Positions 10,303 to 21,074 of a DNA stretch of 64,000 nt are shown piece by piece; the first letter of the stretch is position 1; every line of letters starts with the position of its first letter. This stretch comes from Lacinutrix sp. MedPE-SW (GTDB taxonomy: Bacteria > Bacteroidota > Bacteroidia > Flavobacteriales > Flavobacteriaceae). The position numbers and the translations under genes are program-made. The stretch is taken from NCBI RefSeq assembly GCF_001874145.1, contig NZ_MPCX01000004.1:166776-230775 (forward strand), written 5' to 3'. Below the pieces are notes generated by a model that had not been told where the DNA came from, made no database searches, and was given only the letters and a program-made list of their open reading frames with translations.

Positions 10303-11508
10303 ATGAAAAGCATAAAACATAAACACTACTTTACAATTTTAAGATGTTTATGGTTATGCTTTTTTTCGTTTTTTAGCTTTGGGCAACAAACTATTACCAA
10401 AGATTCTACTGCAATAAAAAATACAGTAGAAAACCATAACTCGACAATAAAAAATAAACAAAAAAAAACCATTTTATTTAATGGCGTTGATGGACCTTAT
10501 ATAATTAAAGACACTTTATATAGAGTTAACAGAGAAAATAAACTTATAGTTTCTCCACTAACAATTAAAGACTCAATACTTGTTGAAACAGACAATAAAG
10601 ATTTTAACACCTTTTTTGTAGCATTACAGCCAGAGTATTTTGTACCCGATACAAATTATGAGCTACCAAAGAAAATGGTTGTAATATCAGATATTGAAGG
10701 AAATTATAATGGCTTCGCTGGTTTTTTGTTTGCAAATAAAATAATCGATGAAAATCACAATTGGATTTTTAAAGATGGCCATTTAGTTTTAGGTGGTGAT
10801 TTTGTAGATCGCGGTATAAATGTAACCCAAGTATTGTGGTTAATTTATAAACTAGAATATCAAGCCAAAAAACATGGTGGAATGATTCATTTTATTTTAG
10901 GGAATCATGAAATATTAAATTTTCATGGTGATTATAGATATAATCAAGGTAAATACATAAAAATTGCTCAAGAAATAAGTCAATTAAAAAATAAAAAAGA
11001 AGCACTTAAACACCTTTACTCCCAACATTCTGAACTTGGAAAATGGTTAGCCACCAAAAATGTTGCAGAAAAAATTGGAGAATATTTATTTGTACATGCA
11101 GGACTTAGTCCAGAAATACTAGATTACGAATTAAGTTTAAGTGATATAAATAATCTTATTCGTTTAAGGTTTGATACCATTAAAAAACCCAAAAACAAAA
11201 CACTTAATTTTTTATATAGCCCAAAAGGTCCTTTTTGGTATCGTGGTTTAGTAAAAACAAGGTTTCAATACGACAGAATTAAAAAAGAAGAGCTTGATGC
11301 TATTTTAAGATATTACGATGTTAAAAAAATAGTTATTGGTCATACTCCTGTAAATGAAATTTCTACTGATTTTAGTGGAAAAATTATTAGAACCGATGTG
11401 CATCACGGTTACCAAAAATTCTCTGGAGATACAAAAGGCTTACTTATTGAAAATGGTATAGAATATATTATTGACGATAAAGCAAATAAAACATTATTAC
11501 AGCAATAA
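10303..11508 (+). CDS. metallophosphoesterase of the PPP (Shewanella-like phosphatase) type
   Basis: SDIEGNYNGF, GGDFVDRG, LGNHE, VHAGLSPE, IGHTPV. Confidence 0.85.
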   Translation: MKSIKHKHYFTILRCLWLCFFSFFSFGQQTITKDSTAIKNTVENHNSTIKNKQKKTILFNGVDGPYIIKDTLYRVNRENKLIVSPLTIKDSILVETDNKDFNTFFVALQPEYFVPDTNYELPKKMVVISDIEGNYNGFAGFLFANKIIDENHNWIFKDGHLVLGGDFVDRGINVTQVLWLIYKLEYQAKKHGGMIHFILGNHEILNFHGDYRYNQGKYIKIAQEISQLKNKKEALKHLYSQHSELGKWLATKNVAEKIGEYLFVHAGLSPEILDYELSLSDINNLIRLRFDTIKKPKNKTLNFLYSPKGPFWYRGLVKTRFQYDRIKKEELDAILRYYDVKKIVIGHTPVNEISTDFSGKIIRTDVHHGYQKFSGDTKGLLIENGIEYIIDDKANKTLLQQ

Positions 11509-12981
11509 TTATAGGCTATTAAAATAGTTATCTAAAATATTAAGTCTATCCTCCAACCATTGCTTTAAATACTCATAATGTTCTTTATTAGAGACTTCGT
11601 TTAATTTATTTTGCCATACTAATTGTTCACGCTCATAAATTTTATTTTTAGTAAATTCATTATAAAGCTTATCTACTTTTGCTAATAAAGTTTCATAACT
11701 ATATTCATTTGTTTTTAAAGCATTCCATCGTGATTTTACTTTGGTTTTATAGTCATTAGGGTTTAGTTCCAATAACCTATTAAACAGCCCATTTCCTAAA
11801 ATATCTTTTCTATATTTTTCCTGCTTACCATCTTGTATAATTCCCATTACTCCGTCTAAATCCCAGGCTACAAAAAAGTAAGGTTCACCAGTATTATATT
11901 TAGCTAAATAGTAATTTTTTCCAAGATTATCTGTTGCTCTAACTACATTTATAAAAATATAGTAATCAATTACATTTTCAATATGCACATTATTTTCAAT
12001 TGTATTTTTAAACAAATCATCACTACCATTAACCACTAAATCTTGAAACTTAGCTAAATCTTTCCATTCGGCTTTATAATCTATAAAAGGATACTCAATC
12101 CTCCAACCATTCCAATGTGGAAAGAGGTTATTGTATTTTGGAGATTTTGTAAAGTCTGGTCCACCTTTATACGAGTTGGCTTTAAATAATTCGCCGTGTA
12201 TATTTTTACCTTCGTTTTCTTTTAATTGTAATTGTTTTCTGTCTATAGATTCTGAAAATTGATACAAACCGTAATACTCATCATTTTTAAATAACTCTAC
12301 ATAAGCAATATCAATTCCGCTTTTAGCTTTTGGTTCTAGCTTAGAGTAATAAGGCTCATGAACTTTAGTCCATAATTTAGCCGAAATATGAGATCGTAAA
12401 CGTAAAGGCTCATTAAACATACCATCAAGAATCCAGTCATCATCAGACCTTAGTCCTTTAAATTTCAAATCTTTTTTCTGTTTAGTAATACTATCATTCC
12501 AAAACTCTATATCAAAAGATTTTTTCGCAAATGTTAGTGACAAATTTCCACGATGTCTCACACCCATTGTGCTTTTAATATGTTCACCAGCATTATAATA
12601 ACAAAAATAACCTGGGATTTTATTGTTTCGGTTTATTTTAGGGTCGTCTATAGTAACTTGTACTACAGGCAATTTTGTAATATAAAGTGTATAATCACGC
12701 CCATTGTTAACACTATATGCTTCAGCATAAGACAATGTTTTTACCACGTTTTCAAACTTTAAAACAGTATTAAACTTAACTTGGCTAATACTTTTATTTT
12801 CAGCATTAATAGAATCTAAATCCTTAATATGCCAAACAATAATTTTATTTTTATTATCGATACCGTAACTACCTGCTTCAGCTATAATTTCTTGAGCAAA
12901 TATGAGGTTTACACTAAAAAAAATAATAACCAATATTAAAACTTGCTTAAGTTGCTTCATTGTTCTGTTTATATTTTGCAT
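11509..12981 (-). CDS. CotH kinase family protein, secreted (likely start at internal Met, about 12960)
   Basis: ELFKNDEYYGLYQFSESIDRK, NYYLAKYNTGEPYFFVAWDLDGVMG. Confidence 0.85.
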   Translation of the reverse strand: MQNINRTMKQLKQVLILVIIFFSVNLIFAQEIIAEAGSYGIDNKNKIIVWHIKDLDSINAENKSISQVKFNTVLKFENVVKTLSYAEAYSVNNGRDYTLYITKLPVVQVTIDDPKINRNNKIPGYFCYYNAGEHIKSTMGVRHRGNLSLTFAKKSFDIEFWNDSITKQKKDLKFKGLRSDDDWILDGMFNEPLRLRSHISAKLWTKVHEPYYSKLEPKAKSGIDIAYVELFKNDEYYGLYQFSESIDRKQLQLKENEGKNIHGELFKANSYKGGPDFTKSPKYNNLFPHWNGWRIEYPFIDYKAEWKDLAKFQDLVVNGSDDLFKNTIENNVHIENVIDYYIFINVVRATDNLGKNYYLAKYNTGEPYFFVAWDLDGVMGIIQDGKQEKYRKDILGNGLFNRLLELNPNDYKTKVKSRWNALKTNEYSYETLLAKVDKLYNEFTKNKIYEREQLVWQNKLNEVSNKEHYEYLKQWLEDRLNILDNYFNSL

Positions 12982-13169
12982 ATATGTTAAAGTAACAAAT
13001 TATTTTTAACTCTACTACACTCATTTTTTAGCAATTGTTATGCCTAAGGCAGAAATTAACTTAAAATTTAAATTTCTTACATAAAATGTTAAAATTTTAT
13101 CAAAACAAAAACTTAATCTGCTTAAATTATTAACTTAATAAACTATTAATCAAACAAAACAAACAATTC

Positions 13170-16019
13170 ATGAATGTATCAAAATTCAGGAAGTTAGTGT
13201 TTACAACACTAATTACCACATCCATTATGCTATTTTCTACAGTATCAAAAGCTCAGGAAAAGCCAACCAAAACTTTACAAACTTCACAAAAAGTCCCTTT
13301 TAACCCAGAAGTAAAAACAGGTGTTTTAAGCAATGGACTTACATACTACATAAAAAATAATGGCAAGCCAGAAAACAAAGTAGAACTGCGCTTAGTTATT
13401 AATGCCGGTTCTATTTTAGAAGATAAAGACCAACTAGGTTTAGCTCACTTTATGGAGCACATGAATTTTAACGGAACCAAGAATTTTAAAAAAAATGAAT
13501 TAGTAGATTATCTACAAAGCATAGGTGTAAAATTTGGTGCGCATTTAAATGCCTACACAAGTTTTGATGAAACTGTATACATTTTACCAATACCTAGTGA
13601 AGATCCTGAAAAACTAGAAAAAGGATTTCAAATTTTAGAAGATTGGGCACATAATGCACTATTAACCGAAGAAGAAATTGATAACGAACGAGGTGTTGTT
13701 TTAGAAGAATTAAGGCTAGGTAAAGGCGCAAACGAACGCATGATGCAACGCTACTTACCTAAACTAATGTATGGGTCGCAGTACGCAAAAAGATTACCTA
13801 TTGGAACCCAAGAAAGTATAGAAAATTTTACTTACGAAAGTTTAAGACGCTTTTATAAAGATTGGTACAGACCAGATTTAATGTCTGTTATGGCTGTAGG
13901 AGATGTTGATGTTGCCACATTAGAAGAAAAAATAAAAACACATTTTGGACGTATTGCTCCTGCTAAAAGCCCAAGAAAAAGAGATGTTTTTTATGTACCA
14001 AATCATGATGAAACATTTGTTGCTATAGAGTCTGACAAAGAAGCCTCTTTCTCTCAAGTACAAGTCATGTTTAAAGACTCAAACAATGCTAAAGTTGAAG
14101 AAACGGTAGAAGATTATAGAAAATCTATGGCAAAAAGCTTGTTTTCACAAATGATTAATACAAGACTAGGAGAATTAAGAAATAGCGAAAATCCTCCGTT
14201 TGTATTTGGCTCTAGCTTTTATGGCGGTACTTGGGCACGAACAAAAAACGCATACCAATCTTTTGCAATGACGAGTGAAACAGACCAATTAAAAGCATTA
14301 AAAGCGCTTTTAGAAGAAAACGAACGTGTTAAACGTTATGGATTTCAACAAGGCGAATTTGAAAGAGCTAAAAAAAGAATGTTAGCCAGCATGGAAAAGT
14401 CTTTTAAAGATAAAGACAAAATGGAATCTAACAGAATTATTGGAGAGTACATTAGACATTTTCTTGAAGGAGAAGTAATGCCTGGTATTACCTGGGAATA
14501 CAATATGTATAAAAACGAACTACCAAACATTACCTTAGAAGAAGTTAATAGTTTAATTAAAAACTACTTAAGAGACGATAATAGAGTTATTGTAATTACA
14601 GGACCAGAAAAAGAAGGCTTAGAAAAGGTTACAGAAGCACAGGTAAAAACATTATTAAACGGATTAAAAGATGCAGATATAAAACCTTACGAAGACGAAG
14701 CTGTCGCTTCTTCTTTAATTTCTAAACTTCCTCCAAAAGGTAGTATTACAAATACTGTTAAAGATGAAAAATTAGGCACTACTACTCTTACACTTAGTAA
14801 TGGAGCAACAGTAACTTATAAGAAAACAGATTTTAAAAATGATGAAATTATGTTTGAAGCCTTTAGCTTTGGCGGTAATTCATTATACACAGATGCAGAC
14901 TATAAAGCCACAAATTTTGCTAATGGAGGTTTAGCTGAAGCTGGAGTAAACGGTTTCGACAAAACGCAATTAAGCAAAATGTTATCTGGTAAAATTGTAA
15001 ATGTTAGACCAAGCATTGGTACTTATAGCGAGAATTTTAGAGGTTCATCTACACCAAAAGATCTTGAAGAATTATTTCAGTTAACGCATTTATATTTTAC
15101 AGCATTAAATAAAGACGAGAAAGCATACAACTCATATATCAATAAACAAAAAGCATTTATTGGTAATATGTTATCAAATCCGCAAACATTCTTCTCTATA
15201 GAAATGGGTAAATTTATGTATGGAAAAAGTCCAAGATACATGGGATTTCCAACACCAGAAGCGTTTGACGCAGCAGATTACGACTTGGCATATAAAAAAT
15301 ACAAAGAACGTTTTGCAGATGCTGGAGATTTTAAATTTTACTTTGTAGGTAATATAGACGAAGCTAAAATTAAAGCATTTTCAGAAAAATACTTAGCCAG
15401 TTTACCAACAAATAATAGTAACGAAAAATATATAGTTACAGATTTTAGACCACTTACAGGACAACACACAAAAATTGTAGAAAAAGGAACCGACGAAAAA
15501 AGTTCAGTTAGAATAACCTATCACGGTCCAACAACGTACAATGCTAAAGAAGCTCATGCACTTACAAGTTTAGGAGAAATTTTAACCATAAAATTAGTCG
15601 AAAAATTAAGAGAAGAAGAAGGTGGCGTTTATGGTGCTGGAGCAAGAGGAAGCATTAGTAAAATGCCTTATGGTTGGTTTAATTTTAACATAAGCTTTCC
15701 ATGCGGTCCAGAAAATGTTGAAAAACTTAAAAATGCTGCTTTAGCAGAAGTAGACAAGCTAATAAAAAACGGCCCAACAGAAAAAGACCTCGCAAAGGTA
15801 AAAGAAGCACAACTTTTAGAAAGAAAAGAACAGCTAAAACAAAATCGTTTTTGGATGAATTTGCTTAAAAATGCAGACTATCAAGACAAAGATGCTAAAA
15901 GAATTTTTACGTTTGAAGATGATGTAAATAACTTAACTAAAGAATTTTTACAAACTATAGCTAAAAAATACTTAACCAATGGTTATATTTTAGGTATTCA
16001 TAATCCTGAAAAAGCATAA
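13170..16019 (+). CDS. M16 family zinc metallopeptidase (insulinase/pitrilysin-like)
   Basis: inverted zinc motif HFMEH, distal E (NERGVVLEE), two M16 halves. Confidence 0.95.
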   Translation: MNVSKFRKLVFTTLITTSIMLFSTVSKAQEKPTKTLQTSQKVPFNPEVKTGVLSNGLTYYIKNNGKPENKVELRLVINAGSILEDKDQLGLAHFMEHMNFNGTKNFKKNELVDYLQSIGVKFGAHLNAYTSFDETVYILPIPSEDPEKLEKGFQILEDWAHNALLTEEEIDNERGVVLEELRLGKGANERMMQRYLPKLMYGSQYAKRLPIGTQESIENFTYESLRRFYKDWYRPDLMSVMAVGDVDVATLEEKIKTHFGRIAPAKSPRKRDVFYVPNHDETFVAIESDKEASFSQVQVMFKDSNNAKVEETVEDYRKSMAKSLFSQMINTRLGELRNSENPPFVFGSSFYGGTWARTKNAYQSFAMTSETDQLKALKALLEENERVKRYGFQQGEFERAKKRMLASMEKSFKDKDKMESNRIIGEYIRHFLEGEVMPGITWEYNMYKNELPNITLEEVNSLIKNYLRDDNRVIVITGPEKEGLEKVTEAQVKTLLNGLKDADIKPYEDEAVASSLISKLPPKGSITNTVKDEKLGTTTLTLSNGATVTYKKTDFKNDEIMFEAFSFGGNSLYTDADYKATNFANGGLAEAGVNGFDKTQLSKMLSGKIVNVRPSIGTYSENFRGSSTPKDLEELFQLTHLYFTALNKDEKAYNSYINKQKAFIGNMLSNPQTFFSIEMGKFMYGKSPRYMGFPTPEAFDAADYDLAYKKYKERFADAGDFKFYFVGNIDEAKIKAFSEKYLASLPTNNSNEKYIVTDFRPLTGQHTKIVEKGTDEKSSVRITYHGPTTYNAKEAHALTSLGEILTIKLVEKLREEEGGVYGAGARGSISKMPYGWFNFNISFPCGPENVEKLKNAALAEVDKLIKNGPTEKDLAKVKEAQLLERKEQLKQNRFWMNLLKNADYQDKDAKRIFTFEDDVNNLTKEFLQTIAKKYLTNGYILGIHNPEKA

Positions 16020-16044
16020 AAAGCTTTATAATTAATACGTTAAC

Positions 16045-16070
16045 AAAGCAGCTAGAAATAGCTGCTTTAT
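16045..16070. terminator. rho-independent terminator
   Basis: AAAGCAGCT-AGAAAT-AGCTGCTTTAT. Confidence 0.7.
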
Positions 16071-16175
16071 TTATTTTACCAACTGTTAACAACTTCCATT
16101 TTTAAAACCCATAAATAATTGTATTTTTACGCTGGACTTTAAATATTAAATTCCCTAATAAAACCAAATCATTTA

Positions 16176-16940
16176 ATGGGTAAAATAATCGCCATTGCCA
16201 ATCAAAAAGGAGGAGTTGGAAAAACAACTACATCTGTAAACTTAGCAGCTTCTTTAGGTGTTCTTGAAAAAAAAGTATTACTTATAGATGCAGATCCACA
16301 AGCAAATTCTACATCTGGTTTAGGCCTGGATGTTGAAGCTGTAGAAATTGGTACCTATCAACTTTTAGAACATACTAATAGCGCAAAAGATGCTATTATA
16401 AGTACTAATACTCCTAATTTAGATATCATTCCGGCTCACATAGACTTAGTTGCTATTGAAATAGAATTAGTAGATAAGGATCAACGTGAATACATGATGA
16501 AAAGGGCTTTAGAAGCTATAAAAGATGACTATGATTACATCTTAATAGATTGCGCTCCATCTTTAGGCTTGCTAACTTTAAATGCTTTAACAGCAGCAGA
16601 TGCTGTTATTATTCCTATTCAATGCGAATATTTTGCACTTGAAGGTTTAGGGAAATTATTAAACACTATAAAAAGTGTTCAAAAAATACACAATTCGGCA
16701 TTAGATATTGAAGGTTTACTTTTAACTATGTACGATTCTAGATTGCGTTTATCTAATCAAGTTGTTGAAGAAGTTCAAAAACATTTTAACGATATGGTTT
16801 TTGAAACCATAATACAACGTAACGTTAAATTAAGTGAAGCACCAAGTTACGGCGAAAACATTATAAATTATGATGCATCAAGTAAAGGTGCAGCAAACTA
16901 TTTAAGTTTAGCAAAAGAAATAATAAATAAAAACTCCTAA
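16176..16940 (+). CDS. parA: chromosome partitioning ATPase ParA/Soj
   Basis: deviant Walker A QKGGVGKTTTSVNLAASLG. Confidence 0.95.
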   Translation: MGKIIAIANQKGGVGKTTTSVNLAASLGVLEKKVLLIDADPQANSTSGLGLDVEAVEIGTYQLLEHTNSAKDAIISTNTPNLDIIPAHIDLVAIEIELVDKDQREYMMKRALEAIKDDYDYILIDCAPSLGLLTLNALTAADAVIIPIQCEYFALEGLGKLLNTIKSVQKIHNSALDIEGLLLTMYDSRLRLSNQVVEEVQKHFNDMVFETIIQRNVKLSEAPSYGENIINYDASSKGAANYLSLAKEIINKNS

Positions 16941-16942
16941 AC

Positions 16943-17851
16943 ATGGCGAAGGCAACAAAGAAACAGGCTTTAGGTAGAGGACTTTCGGCTTTATTAAAAG
17001 ACCCAAGTAACGATATACAATCTGCAGAAGATAAAAATGCAGACAAAGTAGTAGGTAATATTATAGAATTAGAATTATCTGCTATAGAAATGAATCCATT
17101 TCAACCAAGAACAAACTTTAACGAAGAATCTCTACGCGAGTTAGCCTCTTCTATTAAAGAACTTGGAGTTATACAACCAATTACGGTAAGAAAATTAGGC
17201 TATGATAAATACCAATTAGTATCTGGAGAACGTCGTTTTCGCGCCTCTACGCTTATTGGCTTAGAAACAATTCCAGCATACATACGTATTGCAAACGACC
17301 AGGAAAGTCTAGAAATGGCACTTGTAGAAAATATACAACGTCAAGATTTAGACCCTATAGAAATTGCATTATCATACCAACGCTTAATAGACGAGATTAA
17401 TTTAACTCAAGAGCAAATGAGTGAGCGTGTTGGTAAAAAACGTTCAACAATTGCAAACTATTTACGTCTATTAAAATTAGACCCAATCATACAAACAGGT
17501 ATGAGAGACGGCTTTTTATCTATGGGTCATGGTAGAGCAATAATTAATATTGAAGACCAAACAGTACAATTAGATATTTACGAAAAAATATTATCTAATA
17601 AACTATCGGTTAGAGAAACAGAAGCTTTAGTTAAAAACTTTAATGCAACAAGTGAAGTAGAAGTTCCAAAAAAACCTGTTGAAACAGAAATGCCGAAGTT
17701 TGTTAAAAAAGGCATAAAAGAGTTTTCAGAATACTTTGGACATAAAATAGACGTTAAAATCTCTAACAATGGTAAAGGAAAAATTACAATTCCTTTTCAT
17801 TCTGAAGAAGATTTTAACCGTATAAAAAAGTTAGTGCAACGTGCTAAATAA
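16943..17851 (+). CDS. parB: ParB/Spo0J CTPase/partition protein
   Basis: LGRGLSALL, NPFQPR, GERRFRAS, ALVENIQRQDLDPIE. Confidence 0.95.
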   Translation: MAKATKKQALGRGLSALLKDPSNDIQSAEDKNADKVVGNIIELELSAIEMNPFQPRTNFNEESLRELASSIKELGVIQPITVRKLGYDKYQLVSGERRFRASTLIGLETIPAYIRIANDQESLEMALVENIQRQDLDPIEIALSYQRLIDEINLTQEQMSERVGKKRSTIANYLRLLKLDPIIQTGMRDGFLSMGHGRAIINIEDQTVQLDIYEKILSNKLSVRETEALVKNFNATSEVEVPKKPVETEMPKFVKKGIKEFSEYFGHKIDVKISNNGKGKITIPFHSEEDFNRIKKLVQRAK

Positions 17852-18440
17852 ATTCATATTATTTTTCTGCTTTGTTTTAGCCTTAAGTTTTCCTGCTTTG
17901 GCTCAAGAAAACCAACCTAAAACAAAACAAGACACCGAGAAGCTTGGTGATTTAAAAACCGAAATTGATAGCACGCAGTTACGCAAGCCTATAAACCCGC
18001 TTTCTCCTGCAAAAGCAGCCTTCTATTCTGCCGTATTACCAGGATTAGGACAAGCTTACAATAAAAAATACTGGAAAATACCAATTGTTTATGGAGCTCT
18101 TGGTGCAGGAATATATTTTTATACCACAAATAATAAAAATTACAATAGAACCAGAGACGCTTACAAACGTCGTTTAGCAGGTTTTACAGATGATGAGTTT
18201 CAAGGTAGATTAACAGATGATGGCCTTTTAGAAAGACAAAAAACCTTTAGAAGAAATAAAGAATTATCTTTATTAATTACAGTAGGTTTATATGCCTTAA
18301 ATATTATAGATGCGAACGTAGATGCACACTTGCTTCAATTTAATGTAGATGAAGATTTATCATTAAAACCGCATTATGAAATAAACGAAATAGACAAAAC
18401 AGGAAATTTTGGCTTAACGCTAAATTTTAAAATAAATTAA
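17841..18440 (+). CDS. DUF5683-type membrane protein
   Basis: PAKAAFYSAVLPGLGQAYNKKYWKIPIVYGALG; overlaps parB. Confidence 0.8.
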   Translation: MLNKFILFFCFVLALSFPALAQENQPKTKQDTEKLGDLKTEIDSTQLRKPINPLSPAKAAFYSAVLPGLGQAYNKKYWKIPIVYGALGAGIYFYTTNNKNYNRTRDAYKRRLAGFTDDEFQGRLTDDGLLERQKTFRRNKELSLLITVGLYALNIIDANVDAHLLQFNVDEDLSLKPHYEINEIDKTGNFGLTLNFKIN

Positions 18441-18542
18441 ACTTAATATACTTTAATTTAATACAATTTTAATTAAACTAAAGTAATAAGATATTCTGTA
18501 TCACTAATAGTATATTTAATACAGAAATAAAAAAATCTACAC

Positions 18543-19247
18543 ATGAAAATTGCTTTACTTGGCTATGGTAAAATGGGAAAAACAATTGAAACCATTGCAA
18601 TACATCGAGGCCACGAAATTGTTTTAAAAACGTCTACATCACCTAGTCAAGAATTAAAAAATGCAGATGTAGCTATAGATTTTAGTATTCCATCTGCAGC
18701 AGTAAATAATATTTCTCAAGCATTAAATAATAACATTCCAGTAATTTCTGGAACTACAGGTTGGCTTGACGATTTTAATACCATTGAAACACTTTGCCAA
18801 GAAAAAAATGGTGCATTTATTTACGCTTCAAATTTTAGTTTAGGTGTAAATATTTTCTTCGAACTTAATAGAACATTAGCTAAAATGATGTCTAATTTGG
18901 CAGATTACAATGTAGATATTGAAGAAATTCACCATACACAAAAACTAGATGCACCTAGCGGAACCGCTATTTCTTTAGCTAATGATATTGTAGAAAACCA
19001 TAAAGATTATAACAATTGGGAATTAGATGGAGACGCTAAAAGTGTTTTACCAATTACAGCAAAACGCATAGAAAATGTTCCTGGAACACACACAATTAAT
19101 TATACTAGCGAAGTAGATACCATTACAATCGAGCATACAGCACACAGCAGACAAGGCTTTGCTTTAGGAGCAGTTATTGCTGCAGAGTGGATTATTGGTA
19201 AAAAAGGTATCTTTACAATGAAAGACGTATTAAATATAGGTCAATAA
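18543..19247 (+). CDS. dapB: 4-hydroxy-tetrahydrodipicolinate reductase
   Basis: GYGKMGKTIE, EEIHHTQKLDAPSGTA. Confidence 0.95.
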   Translation: MKIALLGYGKMGKTIETIAIHRGHEIVLKTSTSPSQELKNADVAIDFSIPSAAVNNISQALNNNIPVISGTTGWLDDFNTIETLCQEKNGAFIYASNFSLGVNIFFELNRTLAKMMSNLADYNVDIEEIHHTQKLDAPSGTAISLANDIVENHKDYNNWELDGDAKSVLPITAKRIENVPGTHTINYTSEVDTITIEHTAHSRQGFALGAVIAAEWIIGKKGIFTMKDVLNIGQ

Positions 19248-19307
19248 AAAAAATGTAACATTAGTTTTAATAAAACTACTAATAGAAAATATTTTAAAAA
19301 ATAGATT

Positions 19308-21044
19308 ATGAACGGTACACAATGGATTATATTTTTCTTTGTTATACAAGTTATTCATGGCTTAGCAACATGGAAATTATACATTAAAGCAGGCAGGCAA
19401 GCATGGGAAGCTTTTGTTCCTGTTTATAATGCTGTTATTTTAATGAAAATTATTAGACGTCCATGGTGGTGGACCATTCTTTTATTTTTACCAATTGTAA
19501 ACCTAATTATGTTTCCAGTTGTTTGGGTTGAAACAGCAAGAAGTTTTGGTAAAAACTCTAATCTTGATACATTTTTAGCAATTATAACACTTGGTTTCTA
19601 TAATTTCTATTTAAACTACGCAGCTAAAGATGTAATATATATTGAAGATAGAAGTTTAATGCCAAGAACAGGTGCTGGAGATTGGGTAAGCTCTATACTA
19701 TTTGCTGTTGTTGCCGCAACCATTGTACACACTTATTTTATTCAGCCATTTGTTATTCCTTCATCTTCTTTAGAAAAATCTTTATTAGTTGGTGATTTCT
19801 TATTTGTAAGTAAATTTCATTATGGTGCCAGAGTACCAATGACAACTGTAGCATTACCAATGGTACACGATTCAATTCCGCTTACAAAACAAAAGTCTTA
19901 CTTGTTTAGCGATAAATACGAAAATAGAAAAACATCTCTTTTAAATAAATTACAGTTACCATATTTACGTATACCTGGTTTCGAAAAAATTGAACGTAAC
20001 GAAATAGTTGTATTCAATCAACCAGCAGATACATTATTGGATATGAATGACTTTACACCAGACAGAAACTACTACAAACCAATAGATAAAAAAACAAACT
20101 TAGTAAAACGTTGCGTTGGTATTGCAGGAGATTCTCTAGAATTAAGAGATGGTGTTGTTTACATTAACGGAAAACGAAATGTATTGCCAGAACGTGCTAA
20201 ACTGCAGTTTTTTTATAATATAAAAACAACAATGCCTATTAACAACTTTAGAAGCAAATATGGCATTACAGAAGATAGAGGTTACGAAACCTACAGCATT
20301 TCTAACGAGTATTGGGACAACCCAGAAGTAAAACAAGCTTTAGAGCAAAACGCAAATGTAGATTTAATAGAAATCTCTAGAGACTCATTAAATACTCAAG
20401 TAGCCGGTGCACTTACTCAAACTGTTTTTAACCGTTTAAAAATGAGTATTGCAGAAACGAAATACATGGCTAACATGACCGAAGAATTAGCCGCACAAGT
20501 AGCCAAAGATCCAGCAATAGAATTAGTTGAAAAAGACATCTCTAAAAGCTCTGGAACCCGATTATTTCCTCATGACTCAGAATATAATTTTACGTCAGAT
20601 AATTTTGGTCCTATTTATATTCCTGAAGCTGGAAAAACAATAAAATTAGACATTAATGTATTACCACTTTACAAACGTGTAATTAGTGAATACGAAGACA
20701 ATAAGGTAACTACAAGAGGTAATCAAATTTTAATTAATGATCAAGTAGCTACAAGCTACACCTTTAAACAAAATTATTATTGGATGATGGGAGATAACAG
20801 ACAAAACTCTATAGACTCACGTTATTGGGGATTTGTACCTTTTGACCATGTTGTAGGAAAACCTGTAATGGTATGGATGAGTTGGGACTCTAACGCTAGC
20901 GGTATTAATAAAATACGCTGGAACAGGCTTTTTACAACCGTACATGGCGATGGTAAACCTGTATCGTTACTAATTCCTGTGCTATTATTAATAGGAGGTT
21001 TAATTGGCTATAACAAGTTTAAAAAACGCAAACAAAAGGCTTAA
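19308..21044 (+). CDS. lepB: signal peptidase I with N-terminal membrane domain and long insertion
   Basis: PSSSLEKSLLVGDFLFVSK, VKRCVGIAGDSL, MGDNRQNSIDSRYWGFVP. Confidence 0.93.
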   Translation: MNGTQWIIFFFVIQVIHGLATWKLYIKAGRQAWEAFVPVYNAVILMKIIRRPWWWTILLFLPIVNLIMFPVVWVETARSFGKNSNLDTFLAIITLGFYNFYLNYAAKDVIYIEDRSLMPRTGAGDWVSSILFAVVAATIVHTYFIQPFVIPSSSLEKSLLVGDFLFVSKFHYGARVPMTTVALPMVHDSIPLTKQKSYLFSDKYENRKTSLLNKLQLPYLRIPGFEKIERNEIVVFNQPADTLLDMNDFTPDRNYYKPIDKKTNLVKRCVGIAGDSLELRDGVVYINGKRNVLPERAKLQFFYNIKTTMPINNFRSKYGITEDRGYETYSISNEYWDNPEVKQALEQNANVDLIEISRDSLNTQVAGALTQTVFNRLKMSIAETKYMANMTEELAAQVAKDPAIELVEKDISKSSGTRLFPHDSEYNFTSDNFGPIYIPEAGKTIKLDINVLPLYKRVISEYEDNKVTTRGNQILINDQVATSYTFKQNYYWMMGDNRQNSIDSRYWGFVPFDHVVGKPVMVWMSWDSNASGINKIRWNRLFTTVHGDGKPVSLLIPVLLLIGGLIGYNKFKKRKQKA

Positions 21045-21074
21045 ATAAAGTGTAAACCGTTTTTTATAATAGCT

